Shown here: positions 14,969-25,455 of the stretch, in pieces
Layout: the number at the start of each line of letters is the position of its first letter
Numbering within the stretch: the first letter of the stretch is position 1
The notes under the pieces: generated by a model
What the model was told of the DNA's origin: nothing
The model's input: the letters and a program-made list of their open reading frames with translations, nothing else
Databases searched by the model: none
Assembly: GCF_000820105.1 (NCBI RefSeq)
Contig: NZ_CDDB01000052.1
Span: 33,890 to 97,889 of the forward strand
From: Aeromonas schubertii
GTDB taxonomy: Bacteria; Pseudomonadota; Gammaproteobacteria; Enterobacterales; Aeromonadaceae
Length of the DNA stretch: 64,000 bases
Direction of reading: 5' to 3'
Translations under genes and position numbers: made by a program

Positions 14969-16261
14969 TTACGCCAAGGAGGCGGCCGGTTGACGGTCGC
15001 GACGCTCCTGGCGCCACAGCCAGAGCCCGACGAGGAAGCCGACGCCGCACAGGGCCGTCACATAGTGGGAGGGGGCCAGCACATCCTCTTTCATCCACAG
15101 GGTCACCAGCATGGGGGTGAGGCCACCGAAGATGGCGTAGGCGACGTTGTAGGAGAACGACAGGCCGCTAAAGCGCACCACGGGCGGGAAGGCGTTCACC
15201 ATCACATGGGGCACGGCTCCGACGATGCCAACCGCGAAGCCGGCCAGCATGTAGTGGGTCACCATGTCGCCCCGCCCTGCCGCCAGACCGTGATAGAAGA
15301 GGGTGACGCTGATGGCCAGCAGCGCGCTGCCGAGCAGGAAGGTGCGACCGCTGCCAATGGCATCGCACAGGCGGCCGTAGAAGATGCAGCCGGCGGTCAG
15401 GGCCAGTATGGCCAGAGAGTTGGCCTGCAGGGCGTCGGCCGGGGCGATGGCGTGGATCTTCTGCAGGTAGGTGGGGGTCATCAGGATCACCACCACGATG
15501 CCGGCGGAGAGCAGCCAGGTGAGCAGCATGGAGACGATGACGCCCCCCTTGTGTTCGCGCAGCACGGTGCGCAGGGGCAACTCGTCGGCCAGTGCCTTGT
15601 TGGCCTGCATCTCGGCAAAGACCGGGGTCTCGTGCAGCCAGCGGCGCAGGTACATGGCCACGATGCCGAAGACGCCGCCGAGCACGAAAGCCAGACGCCA
15701 GCCCCACTGGCTCACATCGGCCGGGCTCATACCCTTGTTGATGGCGGTGGCCACCAGGGAGCCCAGCAATATGCCGGCAGTCAGGCCACCGGTCAGCACG
15801 CCGCAGGCGAAGCCGATGCGCCGGGCCGGCACATGCTCGGCCACGAATACCCAGGCCCCCGGCACTTCGCCACCGATGGCGGCGCCCTGCAGGATGCGCA
15901 GGGCCAGCAGCAGGATCGGAGCGGCGATACCCAGCACCGCATAGGTGGGCAGCAGGCCGATGAGCAGGGTGGGCAGGGCCATCATGATGATGCTTAAGGT
16001 GAACATCCGCTTGCGACCGACCAGATCGCCGAAGTGGGCCATGATGATACCCCCCAGCGGGCGGGCCAGGTAGCCGGCGGCGAAGATGCCGAAGGTCTGG
16101 AACTGGCGTAACCACTCGGGGATGTCGGCCGGGAAGAAGAGTTCACCGATCACCACGGCGAAGAAGACGAAGATGATAAAGTCGTAAAACTCCAGTGCGC
16201 CGCCCAGGGCGGCGAGGCCCAGGGTCTTGTAGTCCTGTCGATTGAGGGGGCGGGTCGTCAT
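14969..16261 (-). CDS. Metabolite:H+ symporter (MHS family, MFS)
   Basis: The 430-residue protein has 12 predicted membrane segments and the MHS-family start GGALEFYDFIIFVFFAVVIGELFFP, the loop 2-3 motif GDLVGRKRMF, and RILQGAAIGGEVPGAWVFVAEHVP in helix 4. Relatives such as KgtP, ProP and citrate carriers import organic acids or osmolytes with protons; the substrate cannot be read from the sequence. AAGGAG precedes the ATG. It is divergent from the Dph6-like gene across about 180 bases. Confidence 0.85.
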   Translation of the reverse strand: MTTRPLNRQDYKTLGLAALGGALEFYDFIIFVFFAVVIGELFFPADIPEWLRQFQTFGIFAAGYLARPLGGIIMAHFGDLVGRKRMFTLSIIMMALPTLLIGLLPTYAVLGIAAPILLLALRILQGAAIGGEVPGAWVFVAEHVPARRIGFACGVLTGGLTAGILLGSLVATAINKGMSPADVSQWGWRLAFVLGGVFGIVAMYLRRWLHETPVFAEMQANKALADELPLRTVLREHKGGVIVSMLLTWLLSAGIVVVILMTPTYLQKIHAIAPADALQANSLAILALTAGCIFYGRLCDAIGSGRTFLLGSALLAISVTLFYHGLAAGRGDMVTHYMLAGFAVGIVGAVPHVMVNAFPPVVRFSGLSFSYNVAYAIFGGLTPMLVTLWMKEDVLAPSHYVTALCGVGFLVGLWLWRQERRDRQPAASLA

Positions 16262-16440
16262 GGGTTCTCCTTGTGATTATCGCAGTGCGGTCCGTGCTCC
16301 CGTGCTGGGATGCCGAGTCTATGGAGGGTAAGATGCCCCGGCGTTCCAAGTAAATCGCGCAATCTGCAACACAGCCTTGCGTTTACCGAATGGAGCAGCT
16401 TCCTTCGGCACACAGTATGGGCGAGCATGAAGGAGTTCAC

Positions 16441-17124
16441 ATGGCCAAGGTTCTGCTCTCATGGAGCAGCGGCAAAGACAGCGCCTGGGCGCTGCACCGT
16501 CTGCGTCAGCAGCCGGGGATCGAGGTCGTCGGCCTCTTCACCACCACCAACGAGGTGTTCGAGCGGGTGGCCATCCACGGGGTGCGCGACGAGCTGTTGC
16601 ACGCCCAGGCCGAGGCGGCGGGGCTGCCCCTGCAGGTGATCCCGCTGCCCTGGCCCTGCAGCAACGCCGACTACGAGGCGCGCATGGGCGCTTTTGTGGC
16701 CCACTGTCGCGAGATGGGGATTGATCACTTCGCCTTCGGTGATCTCTTCCTGGAGGAGGTGCGTCGTTATCGGGAGGAGGCGCTGGCGGGCACCGGCATT
16801 ACTCCCCTGTTTCCGCTCTGGGGGACGCCGACCGACCAGCTGGCGCAAGAGATGCTGGCCGCCGGCCTCAAGGCGACGGTCAGCACCTGCGATCCGGCCC
16901 GGGTGCCGCGTCAGGTATCGGGCCACCCCTTCGACGGTGCCCTGCTCGCACTGCTGCCGGCCGGGGTCGATCCCTGTGGCGAGCACGGGGAGTTTCACAC
17001 CTTCGCCTGGGACGGTCCCATGTTCCGCCATCCGGTGGTGTGCCACACTGGCGAGACGATCGAGCGGGAGGGGTTCCTCTACACCGATCTGTTGCCGGGA
17101 CAGGGGTCACCAGGGGAGAGATAA
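16441..17124 (+). CDS. Dph6-like N-type ATP-pyrophosphatase (diphthine--ammonia ligase family)
   Basis: The 227-residue protein has a PP-loop near its N terminus (SWSSGKDSAWAL, residues 7-18) and the DUF71 motifs VGLFTTTNEVFERVAIHGVR and FGDLFLEEVRRYREE, with a C-terminal CGEHGEFHTF (about residues 179-188) characteristic of the family. In eukaryotes the homologue amidates diphthine on EF2; bacteria lack diphthamide, so the bacterial role is unknown. The ATG at 16441 is preceded by AAGGAG and is preferred over an upstream in-frame ATG. It ends at a hairpin shared with darP. Confidence 0.85.
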   Translation: MAKVLLSWSSGKDSAWALHRLRQQPGIEVVGLFTTTNEVFERVAIHGVRDELLHAQAEAAGLPLQVIPLPWPCSNADYEARMGAFVAHCREMGIDHFAFGDLFLEEVRRYREEALAGTGITPLFPLWGTPTDQLAQEMLAAGLKATVSTCDPARVPRQVSGHPFDGALLALLPAGVDPCGEHGEFHTFAWDGPMFRHPVVCHTGETIEREGFLYTDLLPGQGSPGER

Positions 17125-17128
17125 CAAA

Positions 17129-17152
17129 ACGGGGATGCCTTGGCATCCCCGT
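17129..17152. terminator. Hairpin between the Dph6-like gene and darP
   Basis: acggggatgcc (17129-17139) pairs with ggcatccccgt (17142-17152); AAAA precedes and GTCGTTT follows. It lies between convergent stops and can act in both directions, better on the minus strand where TTTTG follows. Confidence 0.7.
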
Positions 17153-17157
17153 GTCGT

Positions 17158-17682
17158 TTACAGCAGCTCTTCGATCTCGCTGCGCAGGTACTGGAACAGC
17201 TCGCGGTAGGCGGCGGGCGGCTTGTTCTGCTCGCGCTCCTTTTGCACCGAGCGCAGCAGTTGGCGCAGCTTCTGGCGATCCAGCTCGTGGAACTGGGCCA
17301 GCAGCTCGTTGATGGCGCCATCCCCTTCGCTGATCAGGCGCTCGCGCCACTGCTCCAGGCGGTGCTGGCGCGCGTTGGCGGTGGCATGACGGTTCTTGAT
17401 GATGGCCAGCGCCTCGGCGATGGGCTCCACATCACGGCTGCGCATCAGGCGACCGATAAACTGCAGATGGCGGCGATAGGCTTCGTTCTTCTTGGGCTTG
17501 AGCTTGTGGGCCATGGCCACGGCGTCAGCCAGCTCCTCATCGAGGGGCACCTTGGCCAGCTCGCTGGGTTTGAGGTCGACGATCTCCTCACCCATGTTCT
17601 GGAGGGCCTCGGCGTCGCGCTTGAGCTGGCTCTTGCTGGGGCCGTCCCACTCGTCATGCTGGTCGTCGTTGAAATGACTCAT
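17158..17682 (-). CDS. darP: Ribosome biogenesis factor DarP (YjgA family)
   Basis: The 174-residue highly helical protein has the YjgA signatures EWDGPSKSQLKRDAEALQNMGEEIVDL (about 11-37) and EAYRRHLQFIGRLMRSRDVEPI (about 67-88). DarP associates with late 50S subunit assembly intermediates in E. coli. A longer upstream frame exists, but the ATG at 17682 gives MSHFNDDQHDEWDG, in keeping with the family. It is divergent from pmbA, the usual arrangement in gammaproteobacteria. Confidence 0.93.
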   Translation of the reverse strand: MSHFNDDQHDEWDGPSKSQLKRDAEALQNMGEEIVDLKPSELAKVPLDEELADAVAMAHKLKPKKNEAYRRHLQFIGRLMRSRDVEPIAEALAIIKNRHATANARQHRLEQWRERLISEGDGAINELLAQFHELDRQKLRQLLRSVQKEREQNKPPAAYRELFQYLRSEIEELL

Positions 17683-17800
17683 TAATTTCGGATCCTGTGA
17701 TGTTGTTCGCATCGGTTTGGCCGATATGGTACCAGCTTCTCCCGCCCTTTGCTGGGCTCTGTTATGCTTAGGCCCTTTCCCCACCTATCAGACTGGATGT

Positions 17801-19144
17801 ATGGATCAGCAAGCGCAAATCCGCCAGGAGCAAGCCCAGCTCGAGAGTGCCGTGGCCGAGGCTCTCGACATTGCAAAGGCGTTGGGGGCCTCACTGGCCG
17901 AGGTCTCCATCAGCAAGCAGACCGGATTGTCGGTCAATACCCGTGGCGGTGAGCTCGAAAGCATCGAATTCAACAAAGACGGGGCGCTGGGCATCGCCGT
18001 CTATCGGGATGGCTGCAAGGGATCGTCATCCACCACGGATCTCGGCCGCGATGCGATCCGCGCCTGTGTCGAGGCCGCCATCGAGATTGCCCGCCACACC
18101 TCTCGCGATGAGGCGGCAGGACTGGCCGAATCCGAGCTGCTCGCCTGGGATGCTCCCGATCTCGAGCTCTGCCATCCGGTGGCCCTGGATCCGGCCGAAG
18201 GGACTGCCCTGGCCCTGGAGTGCGAGCGACTCGCCATGGGGCGCGATCCGCGCATCAAACACTCCGACGGGGCCGGCTTCACCAGCCATCTTGGGGTCAA
18301 GGTCTACGGCAACAGCCATGGCTTCGTGAAGGGCTATGCGGCATCGCGCCACTCCTTGAGCTGCGTGTTGATCGGCGAGCAGGACGGCGAGATGCAGCGG
18401 GACTACGGCTGGAGCTGCAGCCGCCGGATGGGGGATCTCTGGAGCCCGCAGCGCATCGCCGACGAGGCGGTGGAGCGCACCCTGTCCCGTCTCGGCGGGC
18501 GCAAGATAGGCACTCGTCATGCGCCCGTACTGTTTCATCCTGACACCGCCTCGGGCCTGTGGGGCCACCTGGTGATGGCCATCAGCGGTGGCAACCTCTA
18601 TCGCAAGTCGAGTTTTTTGCAAGAGAAGCTGGGTCAGATCATTTTGCCCGAGTGGCTCACCATCACCGAGCACCCGCACCTCAAGGGGGGGCTCGCCAGC
18701 GCCCCCTTTGATGGGGAAGGGGTGCGCACCCGGGATCTCGATATCATCCGCGATGGCCGTCTGATGACCTGGCTGCTCACCTCCTACTCGGCGCGCAAGC
18801 TGGGGCTCACCACCACGGGCCACGCCGGCGGCATCCACAACTGGCAGGTCTCCCACAGCGGTCAGGATTTCCAGACGTTGCTCAAGGAGATGGGCACCGG
18901 ATTGCTGGTGACCGAGCTGATGGGGCAGGGGGTTAATATCGTCAATGGCGACTACTCTCGGGGGGCGGCAGGCTTCTGGGTCGAGAACGGTGAAATCGCC
19001 TATCCGGTGGAAGAGATCACCATAGCCGGTAACCTGAGCGATATGTTTGGCCAGATAGTGGCGGTGGGCAGCGATGCCGACGAGCGCTCCAGCCTCAAGA
19101 CCGGCTCTGTGCTGATCGAAAACATGAAGTTGGCCGGGCATTAA
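17801..19144 (+). CDS. pmbA: Metalloprotease PmbA (TldD/E subunit E)
   Basis: The 447-residue protein is the TldE partner of the TldD-TldE heterodimeric protease, which degrades unfolded or leader peptides and matures microcins and CcdA. Recognisable stretches are SKQTGLSVNTRGGELESIEFNKDGALGIAVY (about 42-72), LVMAISGGNLYRKSSFL, and LLVTELMGQGVNIVNGDYSRGAAGFWVENGEI near the C terminus. The subunit lacks the HExxxH motif, which is on TldD. The ATG at 17801 is chosen over an upstream in-frame ATG because it gives the usual length. It ends before a terminator shared with murA. Confidence 0.95.
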   Translation: MDQQAQIRQEQAQLESAVAEALDIAKALGASLAEVSISKQTGLSVNTRGGELESIEFNKDGALGIAVYRDGCKGSSSTTDLGRDAIRACVEAAIEIARHTSRDEAAGLAESELLAWDAPDLELCHPVALDPAEGTALALECERLAMGRDPRIKHSDGAGFTSHLGVKVYGNSHGFVKGYAASRHSLSCVLIGEQDGEMQRDYGWSCSRRMGDLWSPQRIADEAVERTLSRLGGRKIGTRHAPVLFHPDTASGLWGHLVMAISGGNLYRKSSFLQEKLGQIILPEWLTITEHPHLKGGLASAPFDGEGVRTRDLDIIRDGRLMTWLLTSYSARKLGLTTTGHAGGIHNWQVSHSGQDFQTLLKEMGTGLLVTELMGQGVNIVNGDYSRGAAGFWVENGEIAYPVEEITIAGNLSDMFGQIVAVGSDADERSSLKTGSVLIENMKLAGH

Positions 19145-19163
19145 GCGCCGGTAAAAACCAAAA

Positions 19164-19186
19164 CGGCACCCGAGGGTGCCGTTTTT
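19164..19186. terminator. Bidirectional terminator between pmbA and murA
   Basis: cggcaccc (19164-19171) pairs with gggtgccg (19174-19181), with TTTTT after it on the plus strand and AAAA before it, so it also has a T run on the minus strand. Confidence 0.9.
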
Positions 19187-19200
19187 ATTGGTAGCAAGGA

Positions 19201-20460
<1,260 letters not shown>

Positions 20461-20476
20461 TTACTTCTTTACCAAA

Positions 20477-20734
20477 TCAGGAGGGTAGCTGGAATTTACG
20501 CTCGCGTTTCCACTCGGCCTCGGTGTAGGCCTTGATCGAGAGCGCGTGGATCTCGTTGGTGGCGATCTTGTCCATCAGGGGGGCATAGATGGCCTGCTGT
20601 TTCTTTACACGGCTCATGCCGTCGAACAGGTCGGCCACGGCAATCACCTGGAAGTGGCTGCCGTCACCGGTTACGTGAACCTCGGACAGGGGCAGGGCCT
20701 CACGCAGGATTGCTTCAATTTCAGAGACTTGCAT
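20477..20734 (-). CDS. ibaG: BolA-family protein IbaG
   Basis: The 85-residue protein has the BolA fold, with [49 protein letters not shown] and the FIHALS-like segment [17 protein letters not shown]. IbaG binds iron-sulfur or haem cofactors with monothiol glutaredoxin and is linked to acid stress. A longer frame runs upstream, but the ATG at 20734 gives the normal length. It lies between mlaB and murA as in E. coli and Vibrio. Confidence 0.93.
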   Translation of the reverse strand: MQVSEIEAILREALPLSEVHVTGDGSHFQVIAVADLFDGMSRVKKQQAIYAPLMDKIATNEIHALSIKAYTEAEWKRERKFQLPS

Positions 20735-20742
20735 AGTCGTCC

Positions 20743-20997
20743 TTAGGCTTGGGTAGAAAAGAGCCCGGCCACACCGTAGAGGGTGGCCAGCTTGTCGAAG
20801 TCGTCGGGCATGCCGATAAGGGCAGGGGTCTGGCCACGCTCGCGCACGGCCTTGGCCCACTTGACCATGATGGCCACGCCGGCCGAGTCGATGGCGATGA
20901 GTTCGCGCAGATCCATGGTCTCGTCCTGCCACCACTGGTCACGGATGGCCCAGAGACGCCGGACCTGTTCCCCCTGCAGATCGCCGCTCAGCTTCAT
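20743..20997 (-). CDS. mlaB: MlaB, STAS-domain subunit of the phospholipid transporter
   Basis: The 84-residue STAS-domain protein binds the ATPase MlaF and supports assembly of the MlaFEDB complex at the inner membrane. The segment [22 protein letters not shown] (about 34-55) carries the conserved STAS Ser/Asp-Ser region. Its start overlaps the mlaC stop by ATGA, so the two are translationally coupled. The size and position are as in other Mla operons. Confidence 0.93.
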   Translation of the reverse strand: MKLSGDLQGEQVRRLWAIRDQWWQDETMDLRELIAIDSAGVAIMVKWAKAVRERGQTPALIGMPDDFDKLATLYGVAGLFSTQA

Positions 20998-21626
20998 TTT
21001 TTCAGCACCAGCGGCTTGGCGTTGTGCTCATTGAGCTGTTTGATCACCGCATCGATGCCGTTCTGGCGAATGAGGCCACCCAGCTCGCTCTGCTTGGCAG
21101 AGAGCAGGCTGATCCCTTCGGCCACCATGTCGAAGGCCTTCCACTGTTCGGTCTTGTTGTTCTTGCGCAGCTTGAACTCGAGGTTGATATCGGGCTTGCC
21201 GGCCTCTTTCACGCTCAGGTTGACGGCGGTGATCTCCTTGCCATCGAGCGGCTTGGCCGGCTCGACCTGAACAGTCTGCTTGTCGTAATGGGCAAGGGCA
21301 TCGGCGTAGGAGCTGATCATGTACTCGGTGAAGGCGCTCACAAAAGCGTCACGCTGCTCCGGGGTGGTTTGTTTAATCTGGTTGCCGAGCACCTTGTAGG
21401 CGGCGAAGCGGTTGTCGATGTAGGGCAGCAGCTCCTCGCGGATGATCACCCGCAGGTGGTCCGGATTGGTCTTGATCTGGGGTTGATCGCTCTTGAGGCG
21501 GGCAAAGGTCTTGTCGGCGGCCAGCTGGATCAGAGCATAGGGGTCAGCCGGATAGGTGTCGGCCCGGGCCACCAGAGAGAAGAGCAGGCCGGCCATGATG
21601 CCGAGCACTAACAGAATCTTTTTCAT
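20994..21626 (-). CDS. mlaC: MlaC, periplasmic phospholipid-binding protein
   Basis: The 210-residue precursor has a signal peptide (MKKILLVLGIMAGLLFSLVARA). The mature protein shows the MlaC/Ttg2D features YIDNRFAAYKVLGNQIKQTTPEQRDAFVSAFTEYMISSYADAL and FDMVAEGISLLSAKQSELGGLIRQNGIDAVIKQL. It carries phospholipid between the outer-membrane MlaA complex and MlaD. It overlaps mlaB by 4 bases at its end and follows mlaD with a small gap. Confidence 0.95.
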   Translation of the reverse strand: MKKILLVLGIMAGLLFSLVARADTYPADPYALIQLAADKTFARLKSDQPQIKTNPDHLRVIIREELLPYIDNRFAAYKVLGNQIKQTTPEQRDAFVSAFTEYMISSYADALAHYDKQTVQVEPAKPLDGKEITAVNLSVKEAGKPDINLEFKLRKNNKTEQWKAFDMVAEGISLLSAKQSELGGLIRQNGIDAVIKQLNEHNAKPLVLKK

Positions 21627-21631
21627 CGTGA

Positions 21632-22114
21632 TTACTCCTTGCCGCTGTCTGACTTGCTGTAGAGGAATTTGCCGATCAAGTCCTCCAGGACGATGGCAGA
21701 CTTGGTATCTTCCAACGTGTCTCCATCCTTGAGCTCACGGGTGCCCATCTCTTCATCGCTGAACCCGGGGACCAGGCCGATATATTGCTCACCGAGCAGA
21801 CCGGATGTGAGGATGGAGAGGGTGCTGGTTTCGGAAAACTGGCCCGCCGATTTCTGCATCTGCATGGTCACCAGAGGTACCTGATTCTTGGGATCCAGGG
21901 TGATGTTGCTGACGCGGCCGACGACCACACCACCGACCTTGACCGGAGAGCGTACTTTCAGGCCGCCGATATTATCGAAATGGGCGTGAATGGTATAGGT
22001 TTCCCCTTCGCTCTTGAAGCTTAACCCCGCCACCTGCAGGGCCAGGGCCAGGATGGCGCCCATACCAGCCAGCATGAAGCTGCCGACCAGGAATTCTGTC
22101 TTGCTGAATTTCAT
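21632..22114 (-). CDS. mlaD: MlaD, MCE-domain subunit of the phospholipid transporter
   Basis: The 160-residue protein has one N-terminal membrane helix (TEFLVGSFMLAGMGAILALALQVAG) and one MCE domain (VRSPVKVGGVVVGRVSNITLDPKNQVPLVTMQM, then TSGLLGEQYIGLVPG). It forms the hexameric periplasmic ring of MlaFEDB. The ATG at 22114 is chosen over an upstream in-frame ATG because it gives the standard MKFSKTEFLVG start. The end carries an IVLEDLIGKFLYS helix, which lies close to the MlaC docking surface. Confidence 0.95.
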   Translation of the reverse strand: MKFSKTEFLVGSFMLAGMGAILALALQVAGLSFKSEGETYTIHAHFDNIGGLKVRSPVKVGGVVVGRVSNITLDPKNQVPLVTMQMQKSAGQFSETSTLSILTSGLLGEQYIGLVPGFSDEEMGTRELKDGDTLEDTKSAIVLEDLIGKFLYSKSDSGKE

Positions 22115-22118
22115 CGAT

Positions 22119-22898
22119 TTATCCAAACATGATGGCTGTGAGTACGAAGTCCAGGCCGAGCACGGCCAGGGATGAGTGGACCACGGTTCGGGTGGTCGCC
22201 TGGCTGATGCCGGCAGAGGTCGGTTTGGCATCGTAGCCATTGAACAGGGCGATCCAGGTCACCACCATGGCGAAGATGAGGCTCTTGATGGCGCCTTGCA
22301 TGATGTCTTCATGCCAGTCGACGGCGGCCTGCATGGCGGACCAGAAGCCCCCCTCGTCGACCCCCAGCCAGTCGACCCCGACCAGCTTGCCACCCAGAAT
22401 ACCGATAAGGCTGAACATAAAGGCGAGCAGGGGCATGCTGATGACTCCGGCCCAGAAACGGGGAGCCACCACCCGACGCAGGGGGTCGATGGCCATCATC
22501 TCCAGGCTGGAGAGCTGTTCGGTCGCCTTCATCAGGCCGATTTCGGCGGTCAGGGCCGAGCCGGCGCGGCCGGCGAAGAGCAGGGCGGTGACCACGGGAC
22601 CGAGTTCCCGCAGCAGCGAGAGCGATACCAGAGGGCCCAGGCTCTGTTCTGCCCCGAAGTCCACCAGTACGTTGTAGCCCTGCAGGGAGAGCACCATGCC
22701 GATGAACAGACCCGACACCAGTATGATGGCGACCGACTGGACGCCGACCACATAGAGCTGCTGGACCAGCAGTGGAAAGTGCTTGCGCGGGGCCGGCTTG
22801 CCCACCAGGGCGTGGAACAGCATGATGCCGGCCCGCCCGACGGCGGTGATGGCGCGCACTCCGCGGTGGCCCAACTGGCCAATCAAATCAATCAACAT
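22119..22898 (-). CDS. mlaE: MlaE, permease subunit of the phospholipid transporter
   Basis: The 259-residue inner-membrane permease has an N-terminal interfacial helix and five membrane helices. The family pattern is visible in [67 protein letters not shown] and [24 protein letters not shown], the conserved coupling region that contacts MlaF. Its ATG overlaps the mlaF stop by one base (TGATG). Confidence 0.96.
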   Translation of the reverse strand: MLIDLIGQLGHRGVRAITAVGRAGIMLFHALVGKPAPRKHFPLLVQQLYVVGVQSVAIILVSGLFIGMVLSLQGYNVLVDFGAEQSLGPLVSLSLLRELGPVVTALLFAGRAGSALTAEIGLMKATEQLSSLEMMAIDPLRRVVAPRFWAGVISMPLLAFMFSLIGILGGKLVGVDWLGVDEGGFWSAMQAAVDWHEDIMQGAIKSLIFAMVVTWIALFNGYDAKPTSAGISQATTRTVVHSSLAVLGLDFVLTAIMFG

Positions 22899-23698
22899 CA
22901 GAGATCCTGTAGCAGCTCGCCGGCCGGGAAGTGGAAGGGGACTGGGCCATCCGGCAGGCCGTTGAGGAACTGGGCCACCTCCGGGTTATCCTCGCGGCGC
23001 AACTGCTCCGGAGTGCCCTGGGCCACCACCTTGCGGTTGGCGATGATGTAGGCGTAGTCGGCGATGGTCATCACCTCGGTGACGTCGTGGGTGACGATGA
23101 CGGAGGTGATGCCGAGGGCATCGTTGAGATCGCGAATGAGTTTCACCAGCACGCCCATGGTGATGGGGTCCTGCCCGACGAAGGGTTCGTCATACATGAT
23201 GAGCTCGGGGTCGAGGGCTATCGCCCGGGCCAGGGCGGCGCGACGGGCCATGCCACCGGAGAGTTGGGAGGGCATCAGTCTGGCGGCGCCACGCAGGCCC
23301 ACCGCCTCGAGCTTCATCATGACGATGGTGTGGATGAGCTCCTCGGGCAGTCCCGAGTGCTCGCGCAGGGGAAAGGCCACGTTGTCGAAGACGGTCATCC
23401 CGGTGAACAGGGCGCCGCTTTGAAACAGCATGCTCATGCGCTTGCGCAGCTCGTAGAGTCGGCTGCGCGGCAGCGCCGGAACATTCTCTCCATCGAACAG
23501 TACCTCGCCACTGGTGGGCTTCAACTGCCCGCCGATGAGGCGCAGCAAGGTGGTCTTGCCGATCCCGCTGGGTCCCATGATGGCGGTCACCTTGCCTCGG
23601 GGAATATGCAGGCTGATGCCGTCATAGAGGAGGCGATCCCCATGACTGAAGGTGAGGTTGTTGATGGTAATCAGGTCAGGATTCAAGCCTTGGTCCAT
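22898..23698 (-). CDS. mlaF: MlaF, ATPase subunit of the phospholipid transporter
   Basis: The 266-residue ABC ATPase energises the MlaFEDB complex, which maintains outer-membrane lipid asymmetry. Walker A is GPSGIGKT (42-49), the signature motif is LSGGM ([21 protein letters not shown]) and Walker B is [13 protein letters not shown], with the H-loop His in VTHDVTEV. It is the first gene of mlaFEDCB-ibaG-murA. In E. coli a calcium/sodium antiporter gene (yrbG) lies between this operon and kdsD; it is missing here. Confidence 0.97.
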   Translation of the reverse strand: MDQGLNPDLITINNLTFSHGDRLLYDGISLHIPRGKVTAIMGPSGIGKTTLLRLIGGQLKPTSGEVLFDGENVPALPRSRLYELRKRMSMLFQSGALFTGMTVFDNVAFPLREHSGLPEELIHTIVMMKLEAVGLRGAARLMPSQLSGGMARRAALARAIALDPELIMYDEPFVGQDPITMGVLVKLIRDLNDALGITSVIVTHDVTEVMTIADYAYIIANRKVVAQGTPEQLRREDNPEVAQFLNGLPDGPVPFHFPAGELLQDL

Positions 23699-23718
23699 CC
23701 AGTTGTGACAAGGGGCAA

Positions 23719-23747
23719 ATTTTAGGGGCTAGTCTAGTGGGAAGCAA
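23719..23747 (-). promoter_or_regulatory. Sigma-70 promoter of the mla operon
   Basis: On the minus strand TTGCTT (23747-23742), a 17-base spacer and TAAAAT (23724-23719) make a good promoter. Transcription would begin near 23712, only about 14 bases ahead of the mlaF ATG. Confidence 0.6.
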
Positions 23748-23840
23748 TCTTCCGGAACAACTATTGAACAGGGGGAGATCGCCGCAGATGCGACAAATTT
23801 GTGTTGCCAAATGTGTCAATACTGATGAAAACGGAGCCGA

Positions 23841-23870
23841 TTCGCTTATCCTGTCAGAGTTTTTTATAAT
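23841..23870 (+). promoter_or_regulatory. Promoter of the kdsD-lpt-rpoN cluster
   Basis: A perfect -10 TATAAT lies at 23865-23870. The best -35 is a weak TTCGCT (23841-23846) at 18 bases. The kdsD ATG is at 23906. Confidence 0.5.
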
Positions 23871-23905
23871 CCCGCCTTTCCACCCTGTTTCGGAGCCCCC
23901 TTTTC

Positions 23906-24901
23906 ATGTCCGATGTCAGCGAAAACGTCTCTGTGGTCTCCCGTTTCAAACTCAGTGCCAGCCGGGTGCTGGAGATTGAGCAGGAGGCGATCGCCGGCCT
24001 GCAGCAGTACCTCGATGAGGCCTTTGATCGGGCCTGTGAGATGATTTTGCATTGCGGGGGAAAGATAGTGGTGACCGGCATGGGCAAGTCGGGCCATATC
24101 GGCAGCAAGATCGCCGCCACCCTGGCCAGCACAGGGACCCCGGCGTTTTTCCTGCATCCCGGTGAGGCGAGCCACGGGGATCTGGGCATGATTTCAGAGG
24201 GCGATCTCATCGTTGCCATCTCCAACTCGGGAGAGAGCGACGAGATCCTGGCCCTGCTGCCGGTGCTCAAGCGTCGCGGGGTGCCGCTCATCTGTATGAC
24301 CGGCAATCCGGCCTCCACCATGGCCCGTGAGGCCAATGTGCACCTCTGCATCCGGGTTGCTCGTGAAGCCTGCCCCCTCGGACTGGCGCCCACCTCAAGC
24401 ACCACGGCGACCCTGGTGATGGGGGATGCCCTGGCGGTTGCCCTGCTTGAGGCGCGCGGCTTCACCGCCGACGATTTCGCCCTCTCTCATCCCGGCGGCT
24501 CTCTGGGCAAGCGGCTCCTGCTGCGGGTCTGCGACATCATGCACAAGGAGGCGATGTTGCCCCTGGTGAGCGTCGATGCCTCCATCAGCGAGGCGCTGCT
24601 GGAGGTGAGTCGCAAGGGGCTCGGCATGACCGGCGTAGTGGCTGCCGACGGTACCCTGGCGGGCCTCTTCACCGACGGGGATCTGCGCCGCATTCTGGAC
24701 CAGCAGGTGGATATCCATCACACCCCCATCAGCCGGGTGATGACGGCCAACTGCATTACCGTGGGGCCTGCTATGATGGCCGCCGAGGCGGTGAAATTGA
24801 TGGAAACCCGTAAAATCAATGGATTACTTGTGGTCGATGAGCATCGACGCCCGCTTGGGGCCTTCAACATGCACGACCTGCTGCGCGCGAGGGTCATTTG
24901 A
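23906..24901 (+). CDS. kdsD: D-arabinose-5-phosphate isomerase KdsD
   Basis: The 331-residue enzyme converts ribulose-5-phosphate to arabinose-5-phosphate for Kdo synthesis. It has an N-terminal SIS domain (GKIVVTGMGKSGHIGSKIAATLASTGTPAFFLHPGEASHGDLGM, about 51-94, with ISNSGESDEIL) and two C-terminal CBS domains (DIMHKEAMLPLVSV... and ISRVMTANCITVGPAM...). Length and motifs are those of E. coli KdsD. Its stop overlaps the kdsC start by one base (TGATG). It heads the plus-strand cluster kdsD-kdsC-lptCAB-rpoN. Confidence 0.97.
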   Translation: MSDVSENVSVVSRFKLSASRVLEIEQEAIAGLQQYLDEAFDRACEMILHCGGKIVVTGMGKSGHIGSKIAATLASTGTPAFFLHPGEASHGDLGMISEGDLIVAISNSGESDEILALLPVLKRRGVPLICMTGNPASTMAREANVHLCIRVAREACPLGLAPTSSTTATLVMGDALAVALLEARGFTADDFALSHPGGSLGKRLLLRVCDIMHKEAMLPLVSVDASISEALLEVSRKGLGMTGVVAADGTLAGLFTDGDLRRILDQQVDIHHTPISRVMTANCITVGPAMMAAEAVKLMETRKINGLLVVDEHRRPLGAFNMHDLLRARVI

Positions 24902-25455
24902 TGTCTGATGTGATGACGCCCTATGGCACCGTGCCGGCCGAGCTGATGGCCCGTGCCGCTCGCATCCGGCTGCTGGTGTGCGACGTGGACGGAGTGCTCT
25001 CCAATGGCTTCATCTATATGGGGAATAATGGGGAGGAGTTCAAAACCTTCTGCACCCGGGATGGCGCCGGCATGAAGGCGGTGATGAGAGCCGGCGTCGA
25101 GCTGGCCATCATCACGGGGCGCAGCTCACGTATCGTCGCCGATCGGATGACGAGCCTGGGGGTGCGGCATCTGGTGCAGGGCGCGGATGAGAAGCTGCCC
25201 CACTTCGAACGACTGCTGGCCGAGCTGGGGCTGTCTCCCGAGGAGGCCGCCTACGTGGGGGATGACACCATCGATCTGCCCGTGATGCAGGCGTGCGGCC
25301 TGGGGGTGGCGGTGGCGGATGCGCATCCGCTGGTGCTGGCCAGAGCCCATATGGTGACCCGACTCGGGGGAGGGCTCGGGGCGGTGCGCGAGGTGTGCGA
25401 TCTGCTACTGCAGGCCAGAGGGCTGCTCGATGGCGGTGCGGAGGTGTCCGTATGA
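24901..25455 (+). CDS. kdsC: 3-deoxy-manno-octulosonate-8-phosphatase KdsC
   Basis: The 184-residue HAD phosphatase converts Kdo-8-phosphate to Kdo. The HAD motif I is VCDVDGVLSNG with nucleophile Asp28 and Asp30, motif II is IITGRSS (about 72-78) and motif III/IV is EKLPHFERLL with YVGDDTIDLPVM. The C-terminal tail VTRLGGGLGAVREVCDLLL is the family's active-site closing tail. An in-frame TTG precedes it, but the ATG at 24901 is the natural start. It overlaps lptC by ATGA. Confidence 0.96.
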   Translation: MSDVMTPYGTVPAELMARAARIRLLVCDVDGVLSNGFIYMGNNGEEFKTFCTRDGAGMKAVMRAGVELAIITGRSSRIVADRMTSLGVRHLVQGADEKLPHFERLLAELGLSPEEAAYVGDDTIDLPVMQACGLGVAVADAHPLVLARAHMVTRLGGGLGAVREVCDLLLQARGLLDGGAEVSV

